DNA of 64,000 nucleotides from JAQTTT01 sp041652755 (GCA_041652755.1 JBAZGS010000003.1:1-64000), one strand, 5' to 3'; positions 52,203-61,613 are shown, numbered from the stretch's first letter. A program made the numbers and translations. Notes: generated by a model from the sequence alone, not told the origin.

Positions 52203-53906
52203 TTATTCCCTGTTTTTTATCTCTTTAAGCACTTTATTTATGAACTCTGATTTTTTCAATGAGCTTACCTTTCCGCTTGACTTATTCCTAACAGAGATTA
52301 ATCCTTCTTTCTCTTCCTTATCACCTAATACTAAGATATAAGGTATTTTCATTAATTCAGCATTCCTAATCTTATTATTTATTGTTCCGTTATCTAGGTC
52401 AATATCAGCTCTTATTCCATTGCTTTTAAGCTCTTCAAGTAATTTTTGTGAACTCTTAATATTGCTTTCATTAAAGGGTATTACTCTTGCTTGAATAGGG
52501 CTAAGCCAAGTTGGCAAATTACCATTAGTGTGCTCTAAATAAACTCCCATGAATCTTTCAACAGAGCCGTAAACAACATAGTGAAGCATTGCAGGCCTAT
52601 GGGGCTTGTTATCCTCACCGATGTATTCAAGCTCAAATCTATCAGGAAGATTAAAATCTAGCTGTATTGTTGAAGTTTGCCAAGTTCTGCCAAGCGAGTC
52701 TTTTGTTTTAAAATCAATCTTTGGACCATAAAATGCACCATCTCCTGCATTAATTTGATATTTTAGTTTCTTTTTCTTGAGTAATCCTTCAAGTATTGCC
52801 TCTGCCTTGTCCCAGTTAGCTTCAGAGCCGACTCTTTTTTCAGGCCTAGTTGATAATTCAACATGGTCAAATTCCAAATTTAATTTTTTATACATCTTAA
52901 ATATCATTTCCATTATGTTGCTTATTTCATCTTCAATTTGGTCATCAGTGCAAAATACATGTGCGTCATCCTGAGTGAACTGTATAACCCTGAATAGTCC
53001 TCCAAGAGTTCCTGACAATTCAACCCTGTGAACTTTTCCGAGCTCTGCAACTCTTAACGGCAAATCCTTGTAAGATTTTGGCTTATTCTTGTAAACAAGC
53101 ATTCCTCCAGGGCAGCTCATTGGCTTAACAAGCATGGGCATATCTTCATAATAAGTTACAAAATTATTTTCCTTATATTTATCCCAATGCCCAGAGATTT
53201 GCCATAATCTCTTATCCATTATTTGGGGAGTGGATATTTCCTGGTACCCTGCAAGATTTTTTTCTTCCCTCCAATACTTCACTAACTCGTTAAAGATTAT
53301 TAATCCATTGTTATGCCAAAATACCATTCCTGGAGCAACTTCATTAAAGCTGAAAAGGTCAAGTTTTTGCCCGAGTATTCTGTGGTCATTGTCTTTTAAT
53401 TTAGATGTATCTAGTCTTATTTTTGTTATTTCGCTTAATAATTTTTTAGGGTCGCATGGCTCCTCTTTAACTTCATTTTTTGATTTTTCAGAAACGCCAA
53501 ACTCCCTTGACAGCTCTGACAATGGATGTCCTTTGCATGAAATTTCAAATTTTTTATACCAGCCAAATGGCGCTCTAATGACTTCATAATCTTTAGCTAG
53601 TTTCTTTTCAGCTTCCTTTAAAACTTCTACTGCAAAGTCAGGCTTTGATAGGCTGCTTGACAAATGAGCATAAGGATATAGGACTATTTTTTTAGTCTTA
53701 ACCTGCTCTGCCACTTTTTTAATCTCATCAATGTATTTATTGACAATTCCTTTCAAGTCTGGCTCGTCAATTTTTTCAACTGCTGAAAAAACCACTAAGC
53801 AGTCTTTCATTTCCTCTTTTTTTTTCTCTATCTCTTCAGCGCTTTTTATTGCTTTCTTTGTTGGCTCAAAATTAATGTAATCTGAGTGTATAGTCAATAT
53901 CTTCAT
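52203..53906 (-). CDS. thrS: Threonyl-tRNA synthetase, archaeal type
   Basis: 567-residue class II synthetase. The N-terminal about 140 residues (MKILTIHSDYINFEP...) form the archaeal editing domain, related to D-Tyr-tRNA deacylases, and not the bacterial N2 domain. The catalytic core has zinc ligands in KPMSCPGGM and downstream His residues, motif 2 (LPLRVAELGKVHRVE) and motif 3 (VERFMGVYLEH). The C-terminal anticodon-binding domain begins at about 465. Charges tRNA-Thr, for which one gene (CGU) lies at 5617. Followed by about 190 bp of non-coding DNA. Confidence 0.95.
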   Translation of the reverse strand: MKILTIHSDYINFEPTKKAIKSAEEIEKKKEEMKDCLVVFSAVEKIDEPDLKGIVNKYIDEIKKVAEQVKTKKIVLYPYAHLSSSLSKPDFAVEVLKEAEKKLAKDYEVIRAPFGWYKKFEISCKGHPLSELSREFGVSEKSKNEVKEEPCDPKKLLSEITKIRLDTSKLKDNDHRILGQKLDLFSFNEVAPGMVFWHNNGLIIFNELVKYWREEKNLAGYQEISTPQIMDKRLWQISGHWDKYKENNFVTYYEDMPMLVKPMSCPGGMLVYKNKPKSYKDLPLRVAELGKVHRVELSGTLGGLFRVIQFTQDDAHVFCTDDQIEDEISNIMEMIFKMYKKLNLEFDHVELSTRPEKRVGSEANWDKAEAILEGLLKKKKLKYQINAGDGAFYGPKIDFKTKDSLGRTWQTSTIQLDFNLPDRFELEYIGEDNKPHRPAMLHYVVYGSVERFMGVYLEHTNGNLPTWLSPIQARVIPFNESNIKSSQKLLEELKSNGIRADIDLDNGTINNKIRNAELMKIPYILVLGDKEEKEGLISVRNKSSGKVSSLKKSEFINKVLKEIKNRE

Positions 53907-54096
53907 TTAATATTCATCTCCGTTAATTGTTTTTAGAATAAAGCAAGTATTAAAAAGTATTTCACTCGAATGTGGGATACTCAACTCGCTTCATAGTAAT
54001 AAAATTAATAGGAGTTATTATTTAAAAAACTATTTAATTTTTGAAAAAATCAATTGCTGAAAAATTATTAAAAAAAGCAGCAAGTTAGAAAAAGAG

Positions 54097-54975
54097 TTAA
54101 ATTAAGAGGTATGAAAAAACAACAACTCCTGCCAAGCTTATTAATAAGTAAGCAGTTGCTGCTTTTTTTGAAAAAATCTTGTCAAGCATTGACAACTCAT
54201 TAATGTCAGTTATTACTCCTGCAATTATTATTGAAAAAACCACACCTAAATTAGCGCCTAATAAGTACAGTTCTCCTGCAAAGATGCTGAATCCTTCGCC
54301 AATTATTTCAATCAATGTTGCCAAAGGTATTGCGTAAAGAACTGAATAATTGTTTGAAAAATAAGTTGATACGAACTCATTAGAGAAGATTAGCTGGAAA
54401 AATGCAGTGAAAAGTATTGCTATGAAAACGTTTTTTAAAAGCTCTGAAATTGAGATTGAAATCTCCTTAAGCCCTGTTTTTCTACTTAAATAATTTTCAA
54501 AATCATGGTACTTGTTTATGCTCAAATATTCTTTTTCAATAACTGCCCTTGATTTAAGCAAATTAAACTTTTCAAGCATTGAAATGATTAAACCAACCAT
54601 TATTGACAGAAGAAAAGAGCAGCCTAAAAGAATCATGAGATTCCAAAATCCAACATATGAGCCAACAATCATTAAGCCTAAAGCTCCAGTCCAAGGGGTG
54701 AAAGCCAGCATTGCAGCGCATGCTGGAAATGAAGCCCCGTTCTTCCTTAAAGAAACAATTAACGGAATGACTCCAAAGGATAATCCGCTAATGAGCAGCC
54801 CTGAAAATGATGCCCTGATTATTGTCAAAAAATCTTTCTTGTGGAATCCTGAAAGAATTAGTTTTTTTGGAATGAAAATCTCAATCAATACATTAATGAT
54901 TAATCCTAATAATATTGGTGCCCAAGCATTTTTTAGCACTGAAAAAATGCCGACTAAATAATTTGAAAGCAACAT
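54097..54975 (-). CDS. Predicted permease (DUF318/ArsP/YraQ-like)
   Basis: 292-residue membrane protein with eight or so transmembrane helices. Two related halves show the family pattern: LLISGLSFGVIPLIVSLRKNGASFPACAAMLAFTP and a later repeat ELYLLGANLGVVFSIIIAGV. In ArsP and YraQ-like permeases a Cys residue near CAAML/CxxxC supports organoarsenical or thiol export; only one Cys is visible here, so the substrate is uncertain. The frame opens upstream at 55077 in repeat DNA, but the ATG at 54975 begins a normal hydrophobic N-terminus. Confidence 0.75.
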   Translation of the reverse strand: MLLSNYLVGIFSVLKNAWAPILLGLIINVLIEIFIPKKLILSGFHKKDFLTIIRASFSGLLISGLSFGVIPLIVSLRKNGASFPACAAMLAFTPWTGALGLMIVGSYVGFWNLMILLGCSFLLSIMVGLIISMLEKFNLLKSRAVIEKEYLSINKYHDFENYLSRKTGLKEISISISELLKNVFIAILFTAFFQLIFSNEFVSTYFSNNYSVLYAIPLATLIEIIGEGFSIFAGELYLLGANLGVVFSIIIAGVITDINELSMLDKIFSKKAATAYLLISLAGVVVFSYLLI

Positions 54976-55037
54976 ATTTTTTATTACATTTAGCTTAATT
55001 AAAAAACTTAGTATGTAATAATAAATTAAAAAAAATT

Positions 55038-55188
55038 GGCGCCGAGAGGATTTAGGAACCCACCCTTTGCTTTGCAAAGCGTGGGCGGAAAATCAACTTA
55101 ACAAAAAAAGAATGGGGCCGCAGGGATTTAGGAACCCACCCTTTGCTTTGCAAAGCGTGGGCGGAAAATCAACTTAACAAAAAAAGAA
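55038..55188 (-). repeat. Two 76-bp direct repeats carrying tRNA 3'-end sequence next to tRNA-Trp
   Basis: On the minus strand each unit reads: T-rich stretch after a tRNA 3' end, a spacer ending in a 12-bp palindrome GCTTTGCAAAGC, then GGGTTCCTAAATCC leading into a tRNA-like acceptor end. The period is 76 bp: GGATTTAGG starts at 55048 and 55124, and GGATTTGAAC of tRNA-Trp at 55200. The unit next to the gene ends with the same ATCCCTGCGGCCCC as tRNA-Trp; the outer unit ends with ATCCTCTCGGCGCC, resembling another tRNA. These could be remnants of tRNA 3' halves or old attachment sites. Confidence 0.75.
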
Positions 55189-55311
55189 TGGGGCCGCAGG
55201 GATTTGAACCCCGATTTGCTGGTTTCTTCAACGGCGCAATTAATGCGCCTCAGCGCTCCAAAAAAAGCGATTTCTGGAGCCAGCTGCTCTGCCAAGTTAA
55301 ACTACAGCCCC
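55189..55311 (-). tRNA. tRNA-Trp (anticodon CCA) with intron
   Basis: On the minus strand: acceptor GGGGCTG pairs with CGGCCCC (discriminator A at 55189), D arm with TTTAACTTGGCAGA, anticodon stem GCTGG/CCAGC and T arm CGGGG-TTCAAAT-CCCTG. The anticodon CCA is in loop CTCCAG. An insertion of about 50 bases (55224-55273), at the usual position 37/38, interrupts the loop; it contains a hairpin GGCGCATTAATTGCGCC. Removing it gives a 73-base tRNA. Splicing by EndA (47314) is expected. Confidence 0.9.
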
Positions 55312-55471
55312 TTAAGTATATTATTAATTAATTTTTTTTAATTAAAAAGGTTTTTAAAAAACAAATTATTGCATAATTATTTAATGATGACAAGCTTGCT
55401 CTTACGTTAAATTGCATGCAGTGGTTTTGTTATTCATTATTTTTCTAAAAATTTTAAAATGTGATTAAGTG

Positions 55472-55747
55472 ATGTTTGATATAACTATAAAAATGGAATA
55501 CCCAAAAATTGCTGGGCTAGAAGAGATAGTAATGCCTGTCAATGGTTCAATGAGGTTTTGCTACTCTAATGAAAGAGTGCTTTTGGAAAGGGATGAAATA
55601 TCAATAAATGTTTATGTTTTAAGCAGGGGAATGCTTGCAACAGCAATGCCTTATTTTCATAAAAGATACGGGATTAACAGCACAAAAGGCGAAATATTGA
55701 AAGATTTAGAGGAGTATTTTATTAATAAAAACATTAATAAAAAATGA
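55472..55747 (+). CDS. Small uncharacterised alpha/beta protein
   Basis: 91 residues beginning MFDITIKMEYPKIAG, with beta-like segments (MRFCYSNERVLLERDEISINVYVL) and a helical end (KGEILKDLEEYFIN). A GTG one codon upstream is an alternative start. No family recognised. It lies 19 bp before leuS, so it may be cotranscribed with it. Confidence 0.5.
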   Translation: MFDITIKMEYPKIAGLEEIVMPVNGSMRFCYSNERVLLERDEISINVYVLSRGMLATAMPYFHKRYGINSTKGEILKDLEEYFINKNINKK

Positions 55748-55766
55748 AATTAAAGGATTGATTAAT

Positions 55767-58619
55767 ATGGAAATAAACGAGATAGAAAAGAAATGGCAGA
55801 ATATTTGGAAGGAAAGGAAGGCTTTTGAGCCAATCATTGATGACAAGAAGGAAAAATTCTTTTTCACAGTGCCATTCCCTTACACTTCAGGGCCTTTGCA
55901 TGTTGGGCACGGACGAACTTACTGCATTGCGGATTTTGTTGCAAGGTTCAAAAGAAAGCAGGGATTCAACGTTTTATGGCCTATGGCTTTCCATATTTCA
56001 GGCACTCCAATACTTGCAATCAGTGACAGGATTAAAAAAGGTGACACTAAATATATTAAATTATTCAAAAGTTATGTTGAAATCTATGAAGATAATAAAT
56101 CTGAAGTTGACAAAATAATAGAATCATTCAAGGAGCCGATTAATGTTGCGAACTATTTTGCAAGCGTTATAAGCAATGATTTTGACAGCATCGGTTTAAG
56201 CATTGACTGGACTAGGAAATTCTCAACTGGTGATAAAGAATATAACAAGTTCATTGAGTGGCAGTATGACAAATTTATGGAGAGCAAGGTATTAGTTAAG
56301 AATAAGCATCCTGTTATTTTCTGCTTAGAATGCAATAATGCTGTGGGAGAGGATGATGTGAAAGATGGAGACACTGACAAGGTTAAGATTAACGAGTTTT
56401 CTGCAATAAAATTCAAATTAAATGATTCTTTCATTGTGGCTTCAACTTTAAGGCCTGAAACAATTTTTGGAATAACTAATCTATGGATTAATCCTGCTGA
56501 ATCTTATGCTAAAATAAAATCAGGCAAAGAGTTTTTCATAATGAGCTCTTTGGCTTATGAGAAGTTCAAATACCAGCATGGCAATGCTGAAAAAATTGAG
56601 GAATTCAAGGGAGAAAAATTGGTGGGCAAGAAAGTAACAACCCCTATTGGCTCAGAGGTTATGGTTTTGCCAGCATCCTTTGTTGACCCTGACACTGCAT
56701 CAGGAGTTGTTTATTCAGTGCCTGCGCACGCGCCTTTTGATTACATGGCATTGTTAAGCCTGCAAAATGATGAAGCTTTGATGAAAAAATACCACCTTAA
56801 TGCTTCAGAGATTAGAAAAATAAAGCCTGCCAAAATAATTGAAATCAAAGGTTACGCAAAAGATTCAGCTGCCCAAGCAGTTGAAGCCCTTAGGATTAAA
56901 TCAATTGACCAAAAAGACTTACTTGAAGAGGCAACAAAGAATGTCTACAAAGACGAATTCTATCAAGGAATACTTAATAATGCTTGCGGAGAGTTTTCTG
57001 GCAAAAAAATCAGCGAAATAAAGGACTCTGTTTACAAATACTTGGAGGGAAAAAAATTAGCATTCAAGTTTTATGAAACAACCAGGAAAGCTGAATGCAG
57101 ATGCAACGGGAAAGTCATAGTTGCAGTATTGAAGGACCAATGGTTCCTTGATTACAGAAGTGAGGAATGGAAGAACCAAACAAGGGAATTAATAAAGTCT
57201 ATGAAGATTTATCCTGAAAAATACAGGAAAATGTTTTTTGACGTTATTGACTGGATTGAAATGAGGCCTTGCGCAAGAAAAAGAGGGCTTGGAACTAAGC
57301 TTCCTTATGACACTAATTGGGTTATTGAAAGCCTTAGCGACTCAACAATTTACATGGCATTTTATTTGCTGAAAAATATCATTGAAAAGGAAAAAATCAC
57401 TCCTGAACAACTGACTAAGGAATTTTTTGATTATGTTTTATTGAAAAAAGGGGATGCTGAAAAAGTAAGCAGAAGCACTAAAATCTCCCAAAAAATAATG
57501 AATGAATTGGTTAAAAGCTTTGAGTACTGGTACCCTATTGACCAAAGGCATACTAATCCTGGCCACATAAGCAATCATTTAATATTTTTCATAATGCACC
57601 ATATCAAAATATTCCCTAAAAAATATTGGCCAAAAGCAATGACTTTTAATGAATACTTAACTGGCAGGGAAGGGGTGAAGATGTCTAAAAGCAGAGGAAA
57701 TGTTATTCCATTGATTGATATTTCAAGGAAGTACTCAGCTGACCTTTACAGATTATATGTTGTGAGCTCAACAGAGATAGACAGCCAAGCTGATTGGAAA
57801 GATGCTGAAGTTGAGAGAACAAAGAATAAGATTGAGTATTTTCAAAAAATAATGGAATCAGCGGTTATAAGCAAATCAGCCAAAAAAGCAAGCGAGCTTG
57901 GCAGTTGGATGCTTAGCAGGTTTTATTCAAGATTAAAGGAAGCATATTTGCAGGGAGATAAGATGCAGTTAAGAGATTATTCCCTTAACATGTTTTTTGA
58001 ACTTCTAAATGAGGTTAGTTATTTTAAATCCAAAGTTGATGATTTGGAATTCGGTTCAGTTATGAAAATGATTGCAGCGGATTGGCTTATTGCTCTTGAG
58101 CCAATAATGCCTCATGTTTGCGAGGAATATTACAGCAGATTAAGCAATAAATTAGTCTCTTTGCAGCTTTTCCCGAAAATACAAGAGGAATTAATAAATA
58201 AGTCTGTTGAGAATTCGCAAAAAACAGTGATTAACACTTCAAAAGACATTCATGAATTACTCAGTATTATAAAAAAATCACCTAAGAGAATCAAAATATT
58301 CATACCTGATGAATGGAAATATGAACTGTTTAAGGAAATAATTAATTCGGGCAAGAACTTGGACATAAAAAAAATATTGTCAAATCCTGAGATTAAAAAG
58401 CATGCAGAGCAGGCTTCAAAAATAATAATTTCAATGCAGAAAAATCCTTCAAAAAGGCCTGAGGAATTGAGCAGCAGAAAAAACGAGCATGATGCCCTGC
58501 TTAATTCATCAAAATTTATCGAGAAAGAGTTTAACTGCAAAGTTGAAATAGTTGCAAGATCAGCAGATGATAAAGCTAAATCAGCATTGCCCGGAAAGCC
58601 TGGAATCTTGATAGAATAG
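55767..58619 (+). CDS. leuS: Leucyl-tRNA synthetase, archaeal type
   Basis: 950-residue class Ia synthetase. HIGH is HVGH (residues 45-48), the CP1 editing domain spans about 180-410 (with STLRPETIFGITNLWI), and KMSKS lies in GVKMSKSRGNVIPL at about 650. The C-terminal helical anticodon-binding domain and the archaeal LeuRS C-terminal extension follow. A frame-extending TTG nine bases upstream is possible, but the ATG at 55767 after AAAGGA is preferred. Charges tRNA-Leu and edits mischarged products. Confidence 0.95.
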   Translation: MEINEIEKKWQNIWKERKAFEPIIDDKKEKFFFTVPFPYTSGPLHVGHGRTYCIADFVARFKRKQGFNVLWPMAFHISGTPILAISDRIKKGDTKYIKLFKSYVEIYEDNKSEVDKIIESFKEPINVANYFASVISNDFDSIGLSIDWTRKFSTGDKEYNKFIEWQYDKFMESKVLVKNKHPVIFCLECNNAVGEDDVKDGDTDKVKINEFSAIKFKLNDSFIVASTLRPETIFGITNLWINPAESYAKIKSGKEFFIMSSLAYEKFKYQHGNAEKIEEFKGEKLVGKKVTTPIGSEVMVLPASFVDPDTASGVVYSVPAHAPFDYMALLSLQNDEALMKKYHLNASEIRKIKPAKIIEIKGYAKDSAAQAVEALRIKSIDQKDLLEEATKNVYKDEFYQGILNNACGEFSGKKISEIKDSVYKYLEGKKLAFKFYETTRKAECRCNGKVIVAVLKDQWFLDYRSEEWKNQTRELIKSMKIYPEKYRKMFFDVIDWIEMRPCARKRGLGTKLPYDTNWVIESLSDSTIYMAFYLLKNIIEKEKITPEQLTKEFFDYVLLKKGDAEKVSRSTKISQKIMNELVKSFEYWYPIDQRHTNPGHISNHLIFFIMHHIKIFPKKYWPKAMTFNEYLTGREGVKMSKSRGNVIPLIDISRKYSADLYRLYVVSSTEIDSQADWKDAEVERTKNKIEYFQKIMESAVISKSAKKASELGSWMLSRFYSRLKEAYLQGDKMQLRDYSLNMFFELLNEVSYFKSKVDDLEFGSVMKMIAADWLIALEPIMPHVCEEYYSRLSNKLVSLQLFPKIQEELINKSVENSQKTVINTSKDIHELLSIIKKSPKRIKIFIPDEWKYELFKEIINSGKNLDIKKILSNPEIKKHAEQASKIIISMQKNPSKRPEELSSRKNEHDALLNSSKFIEKEFNCKVEIVARSADDKAKSALPGKPGILIE

Positions 58620-58673
58620 TTAAGTCATTTACTAGAAAATTATTTAAACCTTAAAAATTCAATTTTTATAATT

Positions 58674-59339
58674 ATGGAAACTAACTACCAACACATAGGA
58701 TTAGATTTTAAGTATATTGAAAAAAACAAGAATGATAAAATAATAGATTTGGAAATGATGCCTTTTTTAAGGGTTTTGAACTATTGCTATAAAATTAAGA
58801 CTTTCGCTTCATGCTCAGGGCATAATCACAAACCCTCTTATGTTATAGTATTGCTTCCTGACAAGAACGTTTCAGTATTTGAGCAAGCATTAAAACCCTA
58901 TGGTTTAGCAAAAGTAAAATCTATAGGTTTTGAAATAAACGAAGAGGGCATAGGGACTGATAAGCCTGATTTCATGGGTTATGAGTACATAACAAAAGAT
59001 TTAATGATATGCATTAAAGACAAGAAAATGTATAGTAATAATGCTTCATTAAAAAAATTAACACAAGTATATGTTAGGTCAAGAATGCAAAACATATCAT
59101 TAGATTATGAACTCGAATTAGCAAAGCTTTCTGAGGATTACTTTGACAAGTACATAAAATTAGAGGGCAATATGCAGAGGCTATTAAGAACTAGGGAATA
59201 TTTCTTGCTTGAACATAAGAGAAACTCTGAAGAATTCATGGAGATGAAAAGGAATATAAAAATCCTTTCTTTGGATGATTTCTGCGAAAACACACTGAAA
59301 ATAATTGAAGATTATGTAAGATTAATAAAAATGAAATAA
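58674..59339 (+). CDS. Uncharacterised protein with SCSGH motif, distantly TYW3-like
   Basis: 221 residues. A central segment TFASCSGHNHKPSYVIVLLP has the SCSG signature that in TYW3 (wybutosine synthesis protein) is SSCSGR; here His replaces Arg and the flanking TYW3 hallmarks are not evident, so the assignment is tentative. The C-terminal half is helical and charged (ELAKLSEDYFDKYIKLEGN). A TATA-like TTATTTAAA lies about 30 bp before the ATG. If it is a tRNA-modification enzyme, it would fit the Trm5-like gene at the right end of the window, but this is speculative. Confidence 0.5.
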   Translation: METNYQHIGLDFKYIEKNKNDKIIDLEMMPFLRVLNYCYKIKTFASCSGHNHKPSYVIVLLPDKNVSVFEQALKPYGLAKVKSIGFEINEEGIGTDKPDFMGYEYITKDLMICIKDKKMYSNNASLKKLTQVYVRSRMQNISLDYELELAKLSEDYFDKYIKLEGNMQRLLRTREYFLLEHKRNSEEFMEMKRNIKILSLDDFCENTLKIIEDYVRLIKMK

Positions 59340-59349
59340 GATTATTATT

Positions 59350-59556
59350 TTATTCTACTTTTTTAAGGCTTATTCCTTTCTTTTTAATGAATGTGAAAAA
59401 ACCAGCAACCCTATTCCTAATCTTCTTGCTAGCAAAGTCAGCTTTTGATTTCAAAGAAACCTTGTTCTCTTCAAAAGTTTTTGCTGCTGCATCAGGATAT
59501 TTTTCAAGTATTTTCCTGGCATTTCTCTTAATGAAAGTGTTTCTAACTCTACCCAT
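59350..59556 (-). CDS. rps17e: Ribosomal protein S17e
   Basis: 68-residue protein of the small ribosomal subunit, found only in archaea and eukaryotes. The N-terminus MGRVRNTFIKRNARKILEKY and the region SKKIRNRVAGFFTFIKKK match S17e. The size is normal for archaeal members (about 60-70). It is basic and lacks zinc motifs. Its presence confirms the archaeal origin of the window. Transcribed alone, towards the SCSGH gene. Confidence 0.93.
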   Translation of the reverse strand: MGRVRNTFIKRNARKILEKYPDAAAKTFEENKVSLKSKADFASKKIRNRVAGFFTFIKKKGISLKKVE

Positions 59557-59609
59557 AGTTAATATTAATTAAAAGAGTATTTTAAAAGCTTTACTATTAA
59601 ATTAGTTTT

Positions 59610-60002
59610 TTATTCAATATTTATAAGATAGTTTTTTAAAACTAATTTATCAATTAAAACTTGAGTTGGCATAAAACTTTGAGCCTGTTCATCAAATTCT
59701 ATAAAGTTATCTTTTTGGGCTTTATACACCATGCCTCCGATTCCACCAACCATTGCCATTGTAAAACCTAAAGTTTTTGATAAATCTATAGGTAATTTGT
59801 CTAAATATTGCTCTAATACAGTACAAATTTCATCTTTGCTTGTATAAAGCTCATTTCTGCTGAACTCATTCATGCCTTTATTTTTTACAGCTTGGAGCAT
59901 TATTGCAGTCAAGAATTCAGTTTCCATATTTTTTACTCCTGAAAAGAAAAAAGGAGTTAATGGAGTTTCTGATTTAACATTTAAAATATATTTTTGTTCC
60001 AT
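59610..60002 (-). CDS. Uncharacterised small protein
   Basis: 130 residues. The sequence is helical with a glycine-rich hydrophobic segment (TLGFTMAMVGGIGGMVYKAQ) too short and irregular for a clear membrane helix. The start MEQKYILNVKSETP is preceded by 33 bp after the AMP phosphorylase gene. No family was recognised. It could be cotranscribed with the AMP phosphorylase. Confidence 0.5.
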   Translation of the reverse strand: MEQKYILNVKSETPLTPFFFSGVKNMETEFLTAIMLQAVKNKGMNEFSRNELYTSKDEICTVLEQYLDKLPIDLSKTLGFTMAMVGGIGGMVYKAQKDNFIEFDEQAQSFMPTQVLIDKLVLKNYLINIE

Positions 60003-60035
60003 GAATTATTTTAAGAATTAATTGTATTTAAAAAA

Positions 60036-61535
60036 CTATTGCACTGTGAAAATTTTCCTGTCTTTTAATACTTCAATGGCTCTGAGCAGTTTTTCTCTTG
60101 ATTCTGAATGAATAACCATTAATGTGTCATTTTCATTGATTAATTCTGATAATTTTGATTTCACAAACACTCCTGCTCCCTTATTGTAAGGCGCTCCTGC
60201 TGCTCTCGCAACTTCAGCAATTGCCTTGTTGTTAATCATTGTGATTACTCCTTTAGAGTCGGATTTATATTCATAAACAAAGCTTCCGACTTTAATGTCT
60301 GAGATTTTAACATTAGGGTTTCCTCCTTGCGCTTTTATGATTTTTTTAAAGTGAATATAAGCTTGACCTGAATCTAGGATTTTGGATGCTAACTCCATTC
60401 CTTTTCCTTTTCTTACAATGCCGCTCATTTCAAAGATTTTGGCAGCGAAGATTAGGCTTTTTTCCCTTAAATCCCTTGGCTGGGTAGGGTCATTTGTCAA
60501 GATTTTCAAAACATCAATAGCTTCTAAGGCTGGACCTACTCCATTGCCGCATGGCTGGCTTCCGTTGCTTTCAATGCACTCAATTTTCACGCCTAATTTT
60601 TTGCCTAAATTAACGAACATTTCAGTCAAATGCTCTGATTTTTCATGTGTTGGAAGCTTTGTTCCTGGGCCTATTGGCAAATCAATGATTATGTGATTAG
60701 AGCCTACGCTTATTTTTTTTGCCAAGATGCTTGCAAGCATTTGGCCTTCAGCGTCAATGCTTAAAGGCTTTTCAACCCTGATAATTTTGTCATCTGCTGG
60801 GGCTAAATTAAAGCTTCCTCCCCAAACCATGCAGCCATTAAATTTGTCAACTATTGATTTGATTTTTTCCTTGGATAAAGTGACTGGGCACAGTACTTCA
60901 ACAGTGTCAGCTGTTCCGCTAGGGCTAGTAATTGCTCTTGATGAAGTTTTTGGAATCTTTATGCCTTGGCTTGCAACAATTGGAATCAATACCATCGTAA
61001 CCCTGTTGCCTGGAACGCCTCCAATTGAGTGCTTGTCAAAAACTGGGCCTTTGCCAAAATTTAGAACTTCGCCAGTTTCAACCATTGCTTTTGTAAGATT
61101 GTATGTTTCTTCAAAGCTTAATCCTTTGCAATAAGAAGCAGTAATAAAAGCTGTTAGCTCAACATCGCTTAGTTCATCATCAACAATGTTTTTGACAATG
61201 TCATACAAATCTTCTTTGTTTAACTCCTTGCCATCAAGCTTTTCCCTTATTGCGCTTAATCCTTTGGGTTTAGGGACGCTTTCAATTAATAATTCATCAC
61301 CATCTTTGAATCCTAGATGAATTTCAGGCTCAACAAATAATCCAATCTCTCCTCTTTTAACTGCTACTCTAGTGATATCAACACTGCAAATAATGCTTTT
61401 TTTATGGTTATAAACTCTAACCCTATCCAAGTGCTTTAAATCCAAATCTTTGGCTTGCTCAGAGTTAAGCACAACAATGCTAATGCTTCCAGTTTCAATA
61501 TGCAATAATTTAACCTTTAAAGAAGTTTTAACCAT
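60036..61535 (-). CDS. deoA: AMP phosphorylase (archaeal DeoA-like)
   Basis: 499-residue enzyme releasing adenine and ribose 1,5-bisphosphate from AMP and phosphate; in archaea it feeds ribose 1,5-bisphosphate isomerase and type III RuBisCO. The N-terminal about 85-residue extension is typical of the archaeal family. The phosphorylase core has KHSIGGVPGNRVTMVLIPI and KTSSRAITSPSGTADTVEVL. The frame extends 21 bp upstream, but MVKTSLKVKLLHIETG at 61535 is the natural start. RuBisCO is not in this window. Confidence 0.93.
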   Translation of the reverse strand: MVKTSLKVKLLHIETGSISIVVLNSEQAKDLDLKHLDRVRVYNHKKSIICSVDITRVAVKRGEIGLFVEPEIHLGFKDGDELLIESVPKPKGLSAIREKLDGKELNKEDLYDIVKNIVDDELSDVELTAFITASYCKGLSFEETYNLTKAMVETGEVLNFGKGPVFDKHSIGGVPGNRVTMVLIPIVASQGIKIPKTSSRAITSPSGTADTVEVLCPVTLSKEKIKSIVDKFNGCMVWGGSFNLAPADDKIIRVEKPLSIDAEGQMLASILAKKISVGSNHIIIDLPIGPGTKLPTHEKSEHLTEMFVNLGKKLGVKIECIESNGSQPCGNGVGPALEAIDVLKILTNDPTQPRDLREKSLIFAAKIFEMSGIVRKGKGMELASKILDSGQAYIHFKKIIKAQGGNPNVKISDIKVGSFVYEYKSDSKGVITMINNKAIAEVARAAGAPYNKGAGVFVKSKLSELINENDTLMVIHSESREKLLRAIEVLKDRKIFTVQ

Positions 61536-61613
61536 TATTAAAAGAATAATTAACAATCATTTTTATAGTTTTTTAATTACTTTTAAAAGTTATTAATAAT
61601 TAATTTTTATTTA

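Noticed and set aside
54976..55077. Longer N-terminus of the permease starting at 55077
   Set aside because: The added residues are encoded by the 76-bp repeat DNA and are not membrane-protein-like.
55038..55205. CRISPR-like array
   Set aside because: Only two full units and one tRNA-derived partial unit, spacers are as conserved as the repeats, and no cas genes are present.
55383..55450. ATGATGA upstream of the gene at 55472, suggestive of a second C/D box sRNA
   Set aside because: No CTGA boxes at guide distance and no closing stem, so only an isolated box-C-like heptamer.
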